Shown in pieces: positions 32,444 through 41,202 of a DNA stretch of 64,000 bases (the stretch's first letter is position 1; every line of letters starts with the position of its first letter). Position numbers and translations under genes: made by a program. The DNA is from a virus, in IMG/VR virus record IMGVR_UViG_3300033145_000668, positions 1 through 64,000 of that record; one strand, given 5' to 3'. A model generated the notes under the pieces. That model worked only from the letters and a program-made list of their open reading frames with translations. It did not search any database and was not told where the DNA came from.

Positions 32444-33475
32444 ATGGTAAACGAAGGAGATTTAAATAAAATAAACGGTAATATTTGGTATGCCGGAGAT
32501 GTAACTGCAGTAGTTAATGCTTTTGGTTTTATGTTAAAAGATTACTCACAAGTAATTTTTAATGCAGCTTATGAAACTTGGGACTCCAGACTAAATGGAG
32601 GAACACCAGATTTTATTAATGTAGATTATGATATTTTTATTGCTGATACAGCAGATACTAAAACTAATATTTCTTATAATTCAACTAAGGATTATTATTA
32701 TACAAATTATCCCGACGCAAGTTTTACAACTTTAGATGAATTTAATGATTCCAGTGTTGATACAGGAATATGGGATGTTGCTGTTACTGGAACCGGTAGT
32801 ATTGTAGAAGGTGTAGCAAATTTAACCATAAGAGTTTCTGGAGGAGCAGGAACAGCAACTTTAACAACCGACGATGATATTTTTGGAAATTATGCGAATA
32901 ATATTAGAATACAACTTGCAAACACAGTTGACGGTCCAGCTACAGGAAGTCAAAATATTGAATTATATGATGGTACTGATACTGTTATTTTATTATCTAA
33001 ATCTCAATTTACTGATAATGATTTAATTGATATATCTAAAATTGATGCAAATAATGTTAAAATTAGAATAAATGGTGGTGCTTGGACTAATAAAGATATT
33101 AGTTCGTTATCAGGAACAATTAAATTAAGATTTAATTTATCTGATTCTAGTACTTTTGATTGGAATATTAATTGGATAAGATATTCTTCTGATACAATCA
33201 CATCAACTTTAATTACAAATGTTGCTACAACTGCAAGTGCAACAATAACAAATGCCATGTTGTGTATTAATAGCGAAGATAATACAGATGCTGGAATAAC
33301 TTACTATCTTTCTGCTGATAATGGTGCAAATTATGAAGAAGTTACGCCAAATAAAATTCATACATTTACTGATACAGGAACTGAATTAAAATTAAAAGTG
33401 GAAGAAACTGGAATTGAAATTTATGCAAAAGATTTTACGGTTTATGAATATCTAGTTAAATATAATTTATATTAA
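32444..33475 (+). CDS. minor tail/receptor-binding protein
   Basis: 343 aa, beta-rich. The middle (about 95-250) reads as a jelly-roll: LDEFNDSSVDTGIWDV...FNLSDSSTFDWNINWIRY. This is the pattern of laminarin/carbohydrate-binding domains in fibres. The C-terminus (ISYYLSADNGANYEEV-like) is a second small beta domain. Likely part of the tail tip. Confidence 0.55.
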   Translation: MVNEGDLNKINGNIWYAGDVTAVVNAFGFMLKDYSQVIFNAAYETWDSRLNGGTPDFINVDYDIFIADTADTKTNISYNSTKDYYYTNYPDASFTTLDEFNDSSVDTGIWDVAVTGTGSIVEGVANLTIRVSGGAGTATLTTDDDIFGNYANNIRIQLANTVDGPATGSQNIELYDGTDTVILLSKSQFTDNDLIDISKIDANNVKIRINGGAWTNKDISSLSGTIKLRFNLSDSSTFDWNINWIRYSSDTITSTLITNVATTASATITNAMLCINSEDNTDAGITYYLSADNGANYEEVTPNKIHTFTDTGTELKLKVEETGIEIYAKDFTVYEYLVKYNLY

Positions 33476-33742
33476 ATGACATACAAAAAAGAAGAAAACT
33501 ACTGCACACTAAGTCCAGATGAATTATTCGGAGTAAGATTTAACCACGGATGTTATTTACACGATAGACAATATCGAAATGAAGTTAAAAAAAGAAAAAC
33601 AAGAGCGCAAGCAGATAAAGATTTAAGAGATAATATTTACAAAACATATTCTAAGAAAAATAAAAAAGTAACTGGATATATAGTAAGTAGAATTTACTAT
33701 TATGCGGTAAAGGTATTTGCTGGTAGTGCTTGGGTTAAATGA
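33476..33742 (+). CDS. phospholipase A2-like protein
   Basis: 88 aa. Residues 22-37 read FNHGCYLHDRQYRNEV, with the Cys-x2-His-Asp signature of phospholipase A2 (C26, H29, D30). A following RAQADKDLRDNI helix supplies the usual second Asp. Directly follows a tail gene and precedes the holin-like gene, so it may act on host membranes at entry or exit. No signal peptide seen. A full calcium loop is not obvious. Confidence 0.6.
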   Translation: MTYKKEENYCTLSPDELFGVRFNHGCYLHDRQYRNEVKKRKTRAQADKDLRDNIYKTYSKKNKKVTGYIVSRIYYYAVKVFAGSAWVK

Positions 33743-33778
33743 TGATGACATACAAATTAAATTTAAATATAATTATCA

Positions 33779-34033
33779 ATGGTTAAACAAAATTGTGATT
33801 TATCTAAAGAAAATCGTATTATAATAAATACTGTAAAAGAAAATATCAATAGTATAAAAACTTCAGTCGAAAAAATTGAAAAATCTAATGGTGAAATGTT
33901 TAATCATTTTACGGAAAGATACGAGTCTATGTTTGAGAGGTTACGAAGCAGAGTTCCTGTTTGGGTAACAATAATAACAACTACTATGAGTTCTGCTTTA
34001 GCTGGATTAATAGTATTATTAATTACTCTTTAA
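33779..34033 (+). CDS. holin-like / XhlA-like membrane protein
   Basis: 84 aa: a soluble coiled-coil region (residues 1-55), then one membrane helix at about 59-83 (VWVTIITTTMSSALAGLIVL). This shape matches hemolysin XhlA-type proteins that work with holins. Location after the tail genes is consistent with a lysis role. Confidence 0.6.
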   Translation: MVKQNCDLSKENRIIINTVKENINSIKTSVEKIEKSNGEMFNHFTERYESMFERLRSRVPVWVTIITTTMSSALAGLIVLLITL

Positions 34034-34071
34034 TAAACATGAATATACATATTACAATATAAATAATTTAG

Positions 34072-34089
34072 TGTAAATATGTTTAAAAG
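34072..34089 (+). promoter_or_regulatory. degenerate class-1 element in a 226-nt gap
   Basis: TGTAAATATGTTTAAAAG resembles the class-1 18-mer. The gap 34034-34259 also holds a pairing AAAAAGT/ACTTTTT near 34155-34180 and an AAGGAGG site before the next gene. No gene is seen in the gap. Confidence 0.35.
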
Positions 34090-34259
34090 CAAACAAATTG
34101 GTATATATATGTTAAAACAAAGCGAATTAATATAAAAATACAAAAAAGTATTAAAAAGTACTACTATAAAACTTTTTAGTTCTCAAAACGTATTTAAAAA
34201 TAAATCTAATAGTCAAATATGACAATATATAATTACAAGGAGGAATATAAATAATTAAA

Positions 34260-34892
34260 ATGACACAAAAAAATAACACTGGATTGAAATTAGCAGCAGC
34301 AGTAACTGTAGGTTTATTAGTTGGTGGTTTTGCAACAGCAGGATATGTTAGTGACGATAGTAAAATTGACGACCTTAACATGAAAATTGCTGAATTAGAA
34401 AATATGCCAGCATCAGTAGCAGAGATTATTGAAGTTGAAGTAGATAACGGAAACTTAGATTTAGTTCTAAACAATTTATATGATAACGCGGAAGATAATG
34501 AATATTTAGAATTATTAACAGACGATTTAGATGATGATGAAGTTAGTAAAATTACAGATAGAATTGTATTCATTAATGAAATTAAATCATTAGCAGTTAA
34601 AGCAGTAAAAGCCGAATTATACGACGAAGTTGATATGATGGATGTAGTTGAAAATTCTAGTGGTACAATTACACCAATTCAATTAGATGAAGATGAATTA
34701 TCAAGATTAAGAATTAACGACGATGATGATGAATTATCAGTTACAGTTGATGATTGGTCAGATAAAGAAGCTACTGTTGAAGTAACTGGAACTTTTAGAC
34801 AAAAGGACGATAACTTCGATTTTACTGCAAACGCAGTATTTGAAAACGGAGAATTTGATGAACTTAACATCGTTAGTATTACTCAACAATAA
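34260..34892 (+). CDS. membrane-anchored acidic protein
   Basis: 210 aa. One N-terminal membrane helix at about 8-28 (LKLAAAVTVGLLVGGFATAG), then a very acidic external part with many Asp/Glu (DDDDEL). The C-terminus is beta-rich. AAGGAGG upstream. Possibly exported to the host surface; function unknown. Confidence 0.65.
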   Translation: MTQKNNTGLKLAAAVTVGLLVGGFATAGYVSDDSKIDDLNMKIAELENMPASVAEIIEVEVDNGNLDLVLNNLYDNAEDNEYLELLTDDLDDDEVSKITDRIVFINEIKSLAVKAVKAELYDEVDMMDVVENSSGTITPIQLDEDELSRLRINDDDDELSVTVDDWSDKEATVEVTGTFRQKDDNFDFTANAVFENGEFDELNIVSITQQ

Positions 34893-34925
34893 ATAAACTA
34901 TTAATTTAGTTTATTATTTTTTTTA
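34892..34925 (+). terminator. hairpin plus T-tract terminator
   Basis: AATAAACTA (34892-34900) and TAGTTTATT (34907-34915) form a perfect nine-pair stem with a TTAATT loop. An eight-T run follows. It starts at the stop codon of the previous gene. Confidence 0.7.
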
Positions 34926-34955
34926 AATTTTTAAACTTTTTTCTAAATAGAAACA

Positions 34956-34963
34956 TTTATAAA
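34956..34963 (+). promoter_or_regulatory. TATA box for a leaderless gene
   Basis: ACATTTATAAACC with TTTATAAA at 34956-34963; the start codon is at 34985. The 29-nt distance from box start to ATG places transcription start at the ATG. A CTAAATAG sequence upstream (34943) resembles the class-2 palindrome. Confidence 0.65.
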
Positions 34964-34984
34964 CCATAATATTGTATCAGTATT

Positions 34985-35557
34985 ATGGTAAATAATTCAA
35001 ACGATTCAAAATTAGTAAGAAATTTCTTAATAGCCGGAGGTATCATATTCTTTTTTATAATGATTTCGATTATATCTAATATATCAGATGCATCAAATAT
35101 AGTTAAAAATGAATCGAATAAAATAAAAATAGAAACAGAAGAACATAAAATAAAAGAAGTTTCAAGCGATAAAATTTCAAATGATGAAATTGAATATGCT
35201 GAATTAATATTAAAATTTAATTCATATATAATAAGTATAGACCAAGCTGCGGCTGATGTTTCTACTGCTGCATCGACTGGTAAAATTACTGCATATCAAG
35301 CCGGAGATTTATTTATTAAAGCCGAAAATACTTATAACATCGCGTTGATTACTTTAGATGAATTCAACGTTCCGACTAAATACAAAATAGTTCACCAACA
35401 TTATAGACAAGCTATAATTTATAAAATTGAAGCTATGTATTTAATTGCTGATGGTTTTTATATGAACGACGTTGATAAAATAGATGCAGCTACAAATTAT
35501 ATTTATTTAGCTACAACAGAAATTGAAAAAGCTATATCTATTATAGAAAACTTTTAA
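34985..35557 (+). CDS. membrane-anchored helical protein
   Basis: 190 aa. N-terminal membrane helix at about 13-30 (FLIAGGIIFFFIMISIIS), then a soluble all-helical part (about 60-190) with FNSYIISIDQAAADVSTAAS and similar pieces, as in four-helix bundles. No enzyme motif seen. Likely faces outward from the host membrane. Confidence 0.65.
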   Translation: MVNNSNDSKLVRNFLIAGGIIFFFIMISIISNISDASNIVKNESNKIKIETEEHKIKEVSSDKISNDEIEYAELILKFNSYIISIDQAAADVSTAASTGKITAYQAGDLFIKAENTYNIALITLDEFNVPTKYKIVHQHYRQAIIYKIEAMYLIADGFYMNDVDKIDAATNYIYLATTEIEKAISIIENF

Positions 35558-35587
35558 ACTTCTTATGTACTCTATAGAACGATAAAA

Positions 35588-35595
35588 TATATAAA
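35588..35595 (+). promoter_or_regulatory. TATA box before the SprT-like gene
   Basis: TATATAAA at 35588-35595, 34 nt before the ATG at 35622. The mRNA would have little or no leader. Confidence 0.5.
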
Positions 35596-35621
35596 CATGC
35601 GTTGTTTTATATGTATATAAA

Positions 35622-36125
35622 ATGGCAACTCAAACAAAAAAATGGTATAAAGAACAATTAAAACTTATAGATAAATATTTACCAAAATTAAAAAAATTAT
35701 TAAACACAGAAAATATTATATTAAATCCAGTTACTATAATAATTAATAAGAGAAAACATATGAGAAGTTTATGTGGTAGATGGGATGGTGAAAAAATAAT
35801 TTTATATAAATACCATTATTCTGGTTTAACAAAAGAAACTTTATTACATGAATTATTACATTGTTTTATATCACAAAATAAACTATGGAAATATGATAAA
35901 AAATCTAAATTATTTAATAAATTAGTATTAAACTTAAATACTAAAAAATTGAGAATTGGTAGTTGTCATGGTGCTTATTTATGGAAATATAAATGTAATT
36001 GTGGAGCTTGGTTAAAGACAAATGATAAACGTATAAATGGATGGAGATGTAGTCAATGTGGAGAACATATTAAAAAACCAATAATTAATATGACAAAGAA
36101 AATAGATTTTTTAATTAATCTTTAA
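35622..36125 (+). CDS. SprT-like zinc metalloprotease
   Basis: 167 aa. HELLH motif at residues 76-80 (zinc and catalysis) and a C-terminal zinc ribbon (CNCGAW...CSQCGEHI). This domain pair is that of SprT/Spartan proteins, which cut DNA-bound or other proteins. Last + strand gene; it converges with, and overlaps by 15 nt, the next gene on the other strand. Confidence 0.75.
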   Translation: MATQTKKWYKEQLKLIDKYLPKLKKLLNTENIILNPVTIIINKRKHMRSLCGRWDGEKIILYKYHYSGLTKETLLHELLHCFISQNKLWKYDKKSKLFNKLVLNLNTKKLRIGSCHGAYLWKYKCNCGAWLKTNDKRINGWRCSQCGEHIKKPIINMTKKIDFLINL

Positions 36126-37253
36126 TTCTAATAAACATTCTTTTGCTTTAATTGCTGAATTGTTCCAAGTCCATCTTTTAGAATCTTCTATAGCTATTTT
36201 ACTTTTTTCAATAACTTCATTTTTATTATCATAAATATATCTCATTTGTTTTCTAATTTCTTTTATAGATGGATATTTCCACGATATATCTTCATACATT
36301 ATATCCCACTTAACTTCTTTCATTTCTCCCTCCTTTAATAACCAACCATTTTCTTCGGTTACGAAATCAGATTGCCCACCATACTCCGTTGCCAAGACCG
36401 GTTTACCACAAGCCATTGCCTCCAACGGCGGAAGATTAAACGACTCTGCTAACGATGTAGTAACAAATACATCGCTTTTATTGTATAATGTGCTTAATTG
36501 GCTTAGAGTAATATTATCTGTAACAATGTTCAGTTTAGGTTTATTTGTATTTTGAATATCTAAATCTTTTATATTTTTATCCAAGTCAACGCCATAACAA
36601 GCATTAATTTTTACTAACATCTCTGCATTATCTTCTTTAGTAAACTCTTCCATAAATGCTTTTATTCCATAACTTATTCCGCCTCTATCCTTCCACGAAC
36701 TCGGCCAACCTTTGTTCATCATAAAAGTAAACTTATCACTAGCTTCTTTAGGTTGTTCTTCAAAAATAGATAAATCAACTCCATGAGGAACTATTTTAAT
36801 TTTATCTGCTATGTCAGGATGAAAACAAAAACTTTCTCCCTTATGTTCTACTCCCTTTATTGTTTGATTTAAAGTATTTAAAATAGCATTTTTTGTATGC
36901 ATAGATGGAACCCAAATTTGAGTTACTCTTTCATCTTCTAAAATATTTAACCAACCTTTCGGTATTCGGTCGCCTTCGTGCACTACCATTCCTATGAATT
37001 TTTTGTCTTCGCATAGATAATATTCCCAACTCGGCGGAGTGCTTATTAATAAATTCACGTCAGCATCTAATCTGTTTCTTTGTATCATTTTTAATTCTTC
37101 GTCATTAACTCGTCTTAACCAATCTTCGGGTAGGTTAGTTGTAATACTAACGTCTATATTATCTAATTTATTCAGATGATTAGAAAATTGTCTAGCGTTA
37201 TTTGAATATCCGTCGGTTCCAAAAAAAGACGAAATTATATTAACGTTTAACAT
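36111..37253 (-). CDS. glycosyltransferase, GT4 family
   Basis: About 380 aa starting at MLNVNIISSFFGTDGYSN; an earlier in-frame start would lie deeper in the HNH gene. It has the GT-B ending DVFVTTSLAESFNLPPLEAMA, with the E-x7-E motif that binds the nucleotide sugar, and GYSNNARQF near the N-terminus. It transfers a sugar from an activated donor. Last gene of the - strand modification island; its start lies inside the upstream HNH gene end. Confidence 0.82.
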   Translation of the reverse strand: MLNVNIISSFFGTDGYSNNARQFSNHLNKLDNIDVSITTNLPEDWLRRVNDEELKMIQRNRLDADVNLLISTPPSWEYYLCEDKKFIGMVVHEGDRIPKGWLNILEDERVTQIWVPSMHTKNAILNTLNQTIKGVEHKGESFCFHPDIADKIKIVPHGVDLSIFEEQPKEASDKFTFMMNKGWPSSWKDRGGISYGIKAFMEEFTKEDNAEMLVKINACYGVDLDKNIKDLDIQNTNKPKLNIVTDNITLSQLSTLYNKSDVFVTTSLAESFNLPPLEAMACGKPVLATEYGGQSDFVTEENGWLLKEGEMKEVKWDIMYEDISWKYPSIKEIRKQMRYIYDNKNEVIEKSKIAIEDSKRWTWNNSAIKAKECLLELKIN

Positions 37254-37857
37254 TTGAGTTCCCAAACAATTTATTATCTGCACCGTGAAATAAATTCATA
37301 AATACTTGCAATTGCCAAATCCAATATTCTTTTCTTTTTTCCGCGTGTAACGTTCGATGACAACACCTACATAATGAAATTAAATTATTATCGACGCAAT
37401 TTAATTTATTATAATCTATATGATGAACAGATAGTGTTTCTTTTAATTTTTTATTTTTATTATTACATACTTGACAAATAAGTTTATCTCTTCTTCTAAT
37501 CTTTTGTCTTAATTCCTCAGTCCACTTTTCGGAATATCTTAATAATCCTCTATCTGCTATCCATAGATGATGTTCTTTACCTCTTTTCATTACTTGTAAT
37601 TTTCGTTTTTCTCTTATAAGTTTTTTTGTTTTTTCGGTGTGAGGATGTCCTTTATGCGGAGGATTTATTTTGTTTAATCTACTTCTATTAGGATTCGGTC
37701 TTCCTCTTAACTTTTCAGCTTGTCTTTTAACACCTTCATTATTTTCTTTTGTAAACCCTTTTTTACTCGGATAATCGTATTTTGTCCAAATATAAGATTT
37801 TGGATTTTTTGTTCCACCCTTTACAAATCTTCCCTTTTTATCTCTTTCTATTGTCAT
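37240..37857 (-). CDS. HNH homing endonuclease
   Basis: 205 aa, very basic. The N-terminus carries NUMOD-like repeats (GRFVKGG...PNRSRLNKINPPHKGHPHTEKTKK). The HNH core is CQVCNNK...LSVHHIDYNKLNCVDNNLISLCRCCH, and the C-terminus YWIWQLQVFMNLF as in the gene at 24977. It sits between two genes of the sugar island and overlaps both, which indicates insertion. Confidence 0.82.
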   Translation of the reverse strand: MTIERDKKGRFVKGGTKNPKSYIWTKYDYPSKKGFTKENNEGVKRQAEKLRGRPNPNRSRLNKINPPHKGHPHTEKTKKLIREKRKLQVMKRGKEHHLWIADRGLLRYSEKWTEELRQKIRRRDKLICQVCNNKNKKLKETLSVHHIDYNKLNCVDNNLISLCRCCHRTLHAEKRKEYWIWQLQVFMNLFHGADNKLFGNSNVKR

Positions 37858-38624
37858 TTTATATCCGGTTTACCTCCTTTCTCGCTAAACCTCGACGAAC
37901 TACTTGCTCCGCATTCCATACATCTATACCTTTGAAATTTAGAAATTCTTGTCATATAAAAACCATTCTTCTGTAATTTATTTTCTCCACAATTTGGACA
38001 AGCAAACTGTTTGTTTAAATATAATCCGTAATTAGGATGGTTTTTAATATAAGGTAAGAATCTCATATATAATTTCTCAGTTAATCTTACATCGCCTTTA
38101 TTATATTTCATCATTAAGTTCCAAGCTTTTTTATCACCGCTCATACATTGTTTCCATAGTTTAAAACCAGTATGTGGTATCTTTTCTCCTAATTTTAAAT
38201 GTTGTCCTAATGCATTTAATCCATTTTCATTAAACTTAAAATATTGTTTAGCAATTCTATATGTGTCGATATTTTTTACATCCGAAAAAGGTTTAAAACT
38301 ATGATATAAGAATCTTGCATTTAATTTTCTAATATCAAAAGAAATACTATTATGTCCAATAACTATATCTGCCGAATCCAATAATTCCCACAACTTATTA
38401 CATAACTCTAAATCATTAGTTTTATCTTTTTTATACAAACTAAAATCATTTAATTTGAATCCGTGAACTTTCTTTTCTCCTAACCATTTATATGCGAATG
38501 ATAACATATACCATTCTTCTTTAAACTCTATTACATTCTGGTCGTACTTTCCCCATGTGTAAGATAAGTTTGGAGACGTTTCTATATCAAATATTAGTAT
38601 CTTAGGTTTATTGTTTTCTTTCAT
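37854..38624 (-). CDS. RNase H-like 3'-5' exonuclease with zinc ribbon
   Basis: 256 aa. DnaQ/PolB-type exonuclease motifs: FDIETS near residue 11, IGHNSISFDIRKL near 90, and a late NKGDVRLTEKLY near 175. The C-terminal 50 residues form a zinc ribbon (CPNCGENKLQKNGF...YRCMECG), a type often seen in transposase-linked proteins. The role may be viral DNA processing; the sugar-island location looks incidental. Confidence 0.72.
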   Translation of the reverse strand: MKENNKPKILIFDIETSPNLSYTWGKYDQNVIEFKEEWYMLSFAYKWLGEKKVHGFKLNDFSLYKKDKTNDLELCNKLWELLDSADIVIGHNSISFDIRKLNARFLYHSFKPFSDVKNIDTYRIAKQYFKFNENGLNALGQHLKLGEKIPHTGFKLWKQCMSGDKKAWNLMMKYNKGDVRLTEKLYMRFLPYIKNHPNYGLYLNKQFACPNCGENKLQKNGFYMTRISKFQRYRCMECGASSSSRFSEKGGKPDIK

Positions 38625-38796
38625 TTTTCATTTGTAGCGTCATTTTAATATTTCTGATATCTTCTTCCATTTGTTTCATTCTTCTAACTAATTGTAAAAT
38701 TGAAAATTCACCGTTCACCGTATAACTTTTTAAATATTTTAATACTTCGCTTCGTTGCGATGAATTCAGTTGTATTCTATTTTGAAATGTGTTCAT
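38608..38796 (-). CDS. small coiled-coil protein, 62 aa
   Basis: Helical, charged product (LQLVRRMKQMEEDIRNIKMTLQMKNERK). Overlaps both neighbours (17 nt at its end, 1 nt at its start), so translation is coupled. Function unknown. Confidence 0.55.
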   Translation of the reverse strand: MNTFQNRIQLNSSQRSEVLKYLKSYTVNGEFSILQLVRRMKQMEEDIRNIKMTLQMKNERKQ

Positions 38797-39701
38797 TATA
38801 TAACACCTCTCATCAAATTAGTAGATTTAATATATTCGTCTGCATCTAACTTTCTTGGAATGGTGTCATTGCTCTCATAATATGTTTTTAAGAAATCACC
38901 GTGGCTTTCATGCATTCTTTTAACCGTGTCTTTAAATACTTGCATATTAAAACCAGCTTTATCTACAGTATCTCTTTCTCCTCCAGAAGGAGTCATCAGG
39001 TGGTAATTAACTGCCCCAGTATTTACCCCTAATTTAAATCCTTTTATAATAGCTTTAAAACTAAATATAGCTTCTTCTAAAAATCCGTGTTTACTTAATC
39101 TACTTTTATAATCAACGCCCGCTTTATGTAATTCTCTACGATACAAACACGAGCTTCTAAAATGAGGAGTTAATAATATTTTTTCTTCAGTATAATGTTG
39201 TCCGCAATCATCACCCATATAAATAAGTTCTCCTTTTTCATTTAATTCACAGTATCCAATTACAGGCTCAACAAACTTCACGTCTCTAACAACATTAGGT
39301 CCAGCAAACGCAGGAACGACTCCAGACATTAAATCATAACCTTGTTCTATCCCATATAATAACTTCTCAATATAATCTGGTTCAACCGCAGAATCATCAT
39401 CAATTCTACAAATCAATTCTTCTTTACCATTCTCCATAGTATAATCAACAAGTTGCTGTCTCGCTCCACTAACTCCAGCACTAATTTGATTTGTCAACAT
39501 AGTTACATTATGTCCTTCTAATTTTAATCTATTAACAAGATAATTTACAAAATAAAAATTTGTAAGTGGAACTAATGATGCGTCATCTAAGATTAAAATA
39601 TTAAAATCTTGAAATGTTTGAGTTCTAAGACTTTGTAATAGTAAAGCTAATTCTGTTGCTCTGTTCTTTGATGCTATATGTATACTTATTTTTTTATTCA
39701 T
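38796..39701 (-). CDS. glycosyltransferase, GT2 family
   Basis: 301 aa. N-terminal GT-A fold: IHIASKNRATELALLLQSL, LILDDAS near residue 38, and the metal-binding DDD-type motif RIDDDSAVEP near residue 99. It probably transfers a sugar using a nucleotide-sugar donor. Four-base overlap with the upstream radical-SAM gene. Confidence 0.8.
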   Translation of the reverse strand: MNKKISIHIASKNRATELALLLQSLRTQTFQDFNILILDDASLVPLTNFYFVNYLVNRLKLEGHNVTMLTNQISAGVSGARQQLVDYTMENGKEELICRIDDDSAVEPDYIEKLLYGIEQGYDLMSGVVPAFAGPNVVRDVKFVEPVIGYCELNEKGELIYMGDDCGQHYTEEKILLTPHFRSSCLYRRELHKAGVDYKSRLSKHGFLEEAIFSFKAIIKGFKLGVNTGAVNYHLMTPSGGERDTVDKAGFNMQVFKDTVKRMHESHGDFLKTYYESNDTIPRKLDADEYIKSTNLMRGVI

Positions 39702-40531
39702 TTTTTAATATCTACCTGACAGTCGAGACCATCAAGGAAGTGATTCATTTTTAACTTAATATCACAATAATTGCAATCTCCAAAATTAGAGCATTTTCTA
39801 TACTGAGGTTTAGGTAAATTATGTTTTAACATTCCCGTAGCAAATTCGTCTTTGTATAAGTCTCGATGACATTTATATATTAATCCGTCAGGAGCAATTA
39901 ATAATTCTTTAGATTTACAAACTACATTTTCTAATTTCCCACTTAAACCTTCTGGATATTTATAGGTTCCATATAATTGTCCATCTTGTTCTCCCATAAA
40001 TTCTTTAGGATAAAAAAACAATTTTTTTAATCTAGTAATTTCTTCCATTTGATTGTTTTGTGCTCCTAATTCAGGACTAGTTAATCCAAATATACCTATT
40101 CTATATCCAGCATTTTGTAATTTTTCTGCTTTAGCTGCTAATTCATTTGGTTCCATTTGTGACGGATGATAACTTACTCTAATTGATTTATATGCCGGAT
40201 TATCTTTATCGGTAAACCTTTCAGGAGTAGTATTTTTAATAAATTCATCGACATCAAATTGTAAATTAGTCAATAAATCTACTTTAATATCATCTTTCAA
40301 TCCATTTAATATTTTATAAAAATCCTTATGAATTGTCGGTTCTCCTCCTCCAAGAGTTAACGAAATATCTCTAAAATCAACTTTATTTAATTGTGCTATC
40401 CATTCATCACCCGACATTTCATTTCTTTTTCTTTTTACTGTTTTATTGTCATTAATACAATATGAACAATTAAGATTGCATCGAAGAGTGAGGTAAGCTT
40501 CTACATAATTTATAGTTTCATCTATTTTCAT
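39698..40531 (-). CDS. radical SAM enzyme
   Basis: 277 aa. The cluster motif is CNLNCSYC (Cx3Cx2C) near residue 18, followed by GGGEPT near residue 61, which contacts SAM. The C-terminus has extra cysteines (CHRDL, CSNFGDCNYC) that may hold a second Fe-S cluster, as in SPASM/twitch enzymes. Substrate unknown; the neighbours suggest a sugar or a carrier. Confidence 0.8.
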   Translation of the reverse strand: MKIDETINYVEAYLTLRCNLNCSYCINDNKTVKRKRNEMSGDEWIAQLNKVDFRDISLTLGGGEPTIHKDFYKILNGLKDDIKVDLLTNLQFDVDEFIKNTTPERFTDKDNPAYKSIRVSYHPSQMEPNELAAKAEKLQNAGYRIGIFGLTSPELGAQNNQMEEITRLKKLFFYPKEFMGEQDGQLYGTYKYPEGLSGKLENVVCKSKELLIAPDGLIYKCHRDLYKDEFATGMLKHNLPKPQYRKCSNFGDCNYCDIKLKMNHFLDGLDCQVDIKK

Positions 40532-41202
40532 GGGCGACGCTTCTCCATTTTAGGATAAATAAACATATCAATAATAGCATTATCTCCTCTCGTAGCAGTA
40601 AAATAAATTGCATCAACAACTTCTTTTACATCCATTTGTTCTGGATTAGGTTCATTAAAAGGTGTATTTGTTGCTCCTGGATAAATAGTACTAACAGAAA
40701 TATTAGTATCTTGTTTAATTAATTCATCTCTAACCGAATGAGACATCCCAACGAGCGCATGCTTACTAGCTGAATAAGGACTTAAAAATGCACACTCTCT
40801 AGTTCCAACAGTAGATGCAATATTTATTATTTTTCCATAACCTTGTTCTTTCATTATTGGTATTATATATTTCATCATATTAAACGCACCTTTAACATTT
40901 ACATCCATTACTTTATCAAATTCTTCTTCTGTAATATCTTCTAATTTTCCAGACGTTTTTGTTCCTGCATTATTAACGAGACATCCTATATTTTTAATAT
41001 TTTTATATATTGCTTTTTTAACTTCTTCTGAATTACTTACGTCACATTTAAAAAAATAATTTTTAGTAAATTCTTTACTCAATCGTTCTACTCCTTCATC
41101 TGTAGTAGACGTTCCATAAACTCTCCAATCTTCTCTAACAAACTTTTTAGTTAATTCATATCCAATTCCGCTACTTGCTCCTGTTATTAATATCGATTTC
41201 AT
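40528..41202 (-). CDS. short-chain dehydrogenase/reductase
   Basis: 224 aa. Classical SDR motifs: TGASSGIGYEL (residues 7-17) for NAD(P), NNAG near 77, a catalytic Ser near 130 and YSASK near 142, followed by PGATNTPF. Reduces or oxidises a carbonyl, probably on a sugar intermediate together with the transketolase. ATGA overlap with the upstream gene. Confidence 0.85.
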   Translation of the reverse strand: MKSILITGASSGIGYELTKKFVREDWRVYGTSTTDEGVERLSKEFTKNYFFKCDVSNSEEVKKAIYKNIKNIGCLVNNAGTKTSGKLEDITEEEFDKVMDVNVKGAFNMMKYIIPIMKEQGYGKIINIASTVGTRECAFLSPYSASKHALVGMSHSVRDELIKQDTNISVSTIYPGATNTPFNEPNPEQMDVKEVVDAIYFTATRGDNAIIDMFIYPKMEKRRP

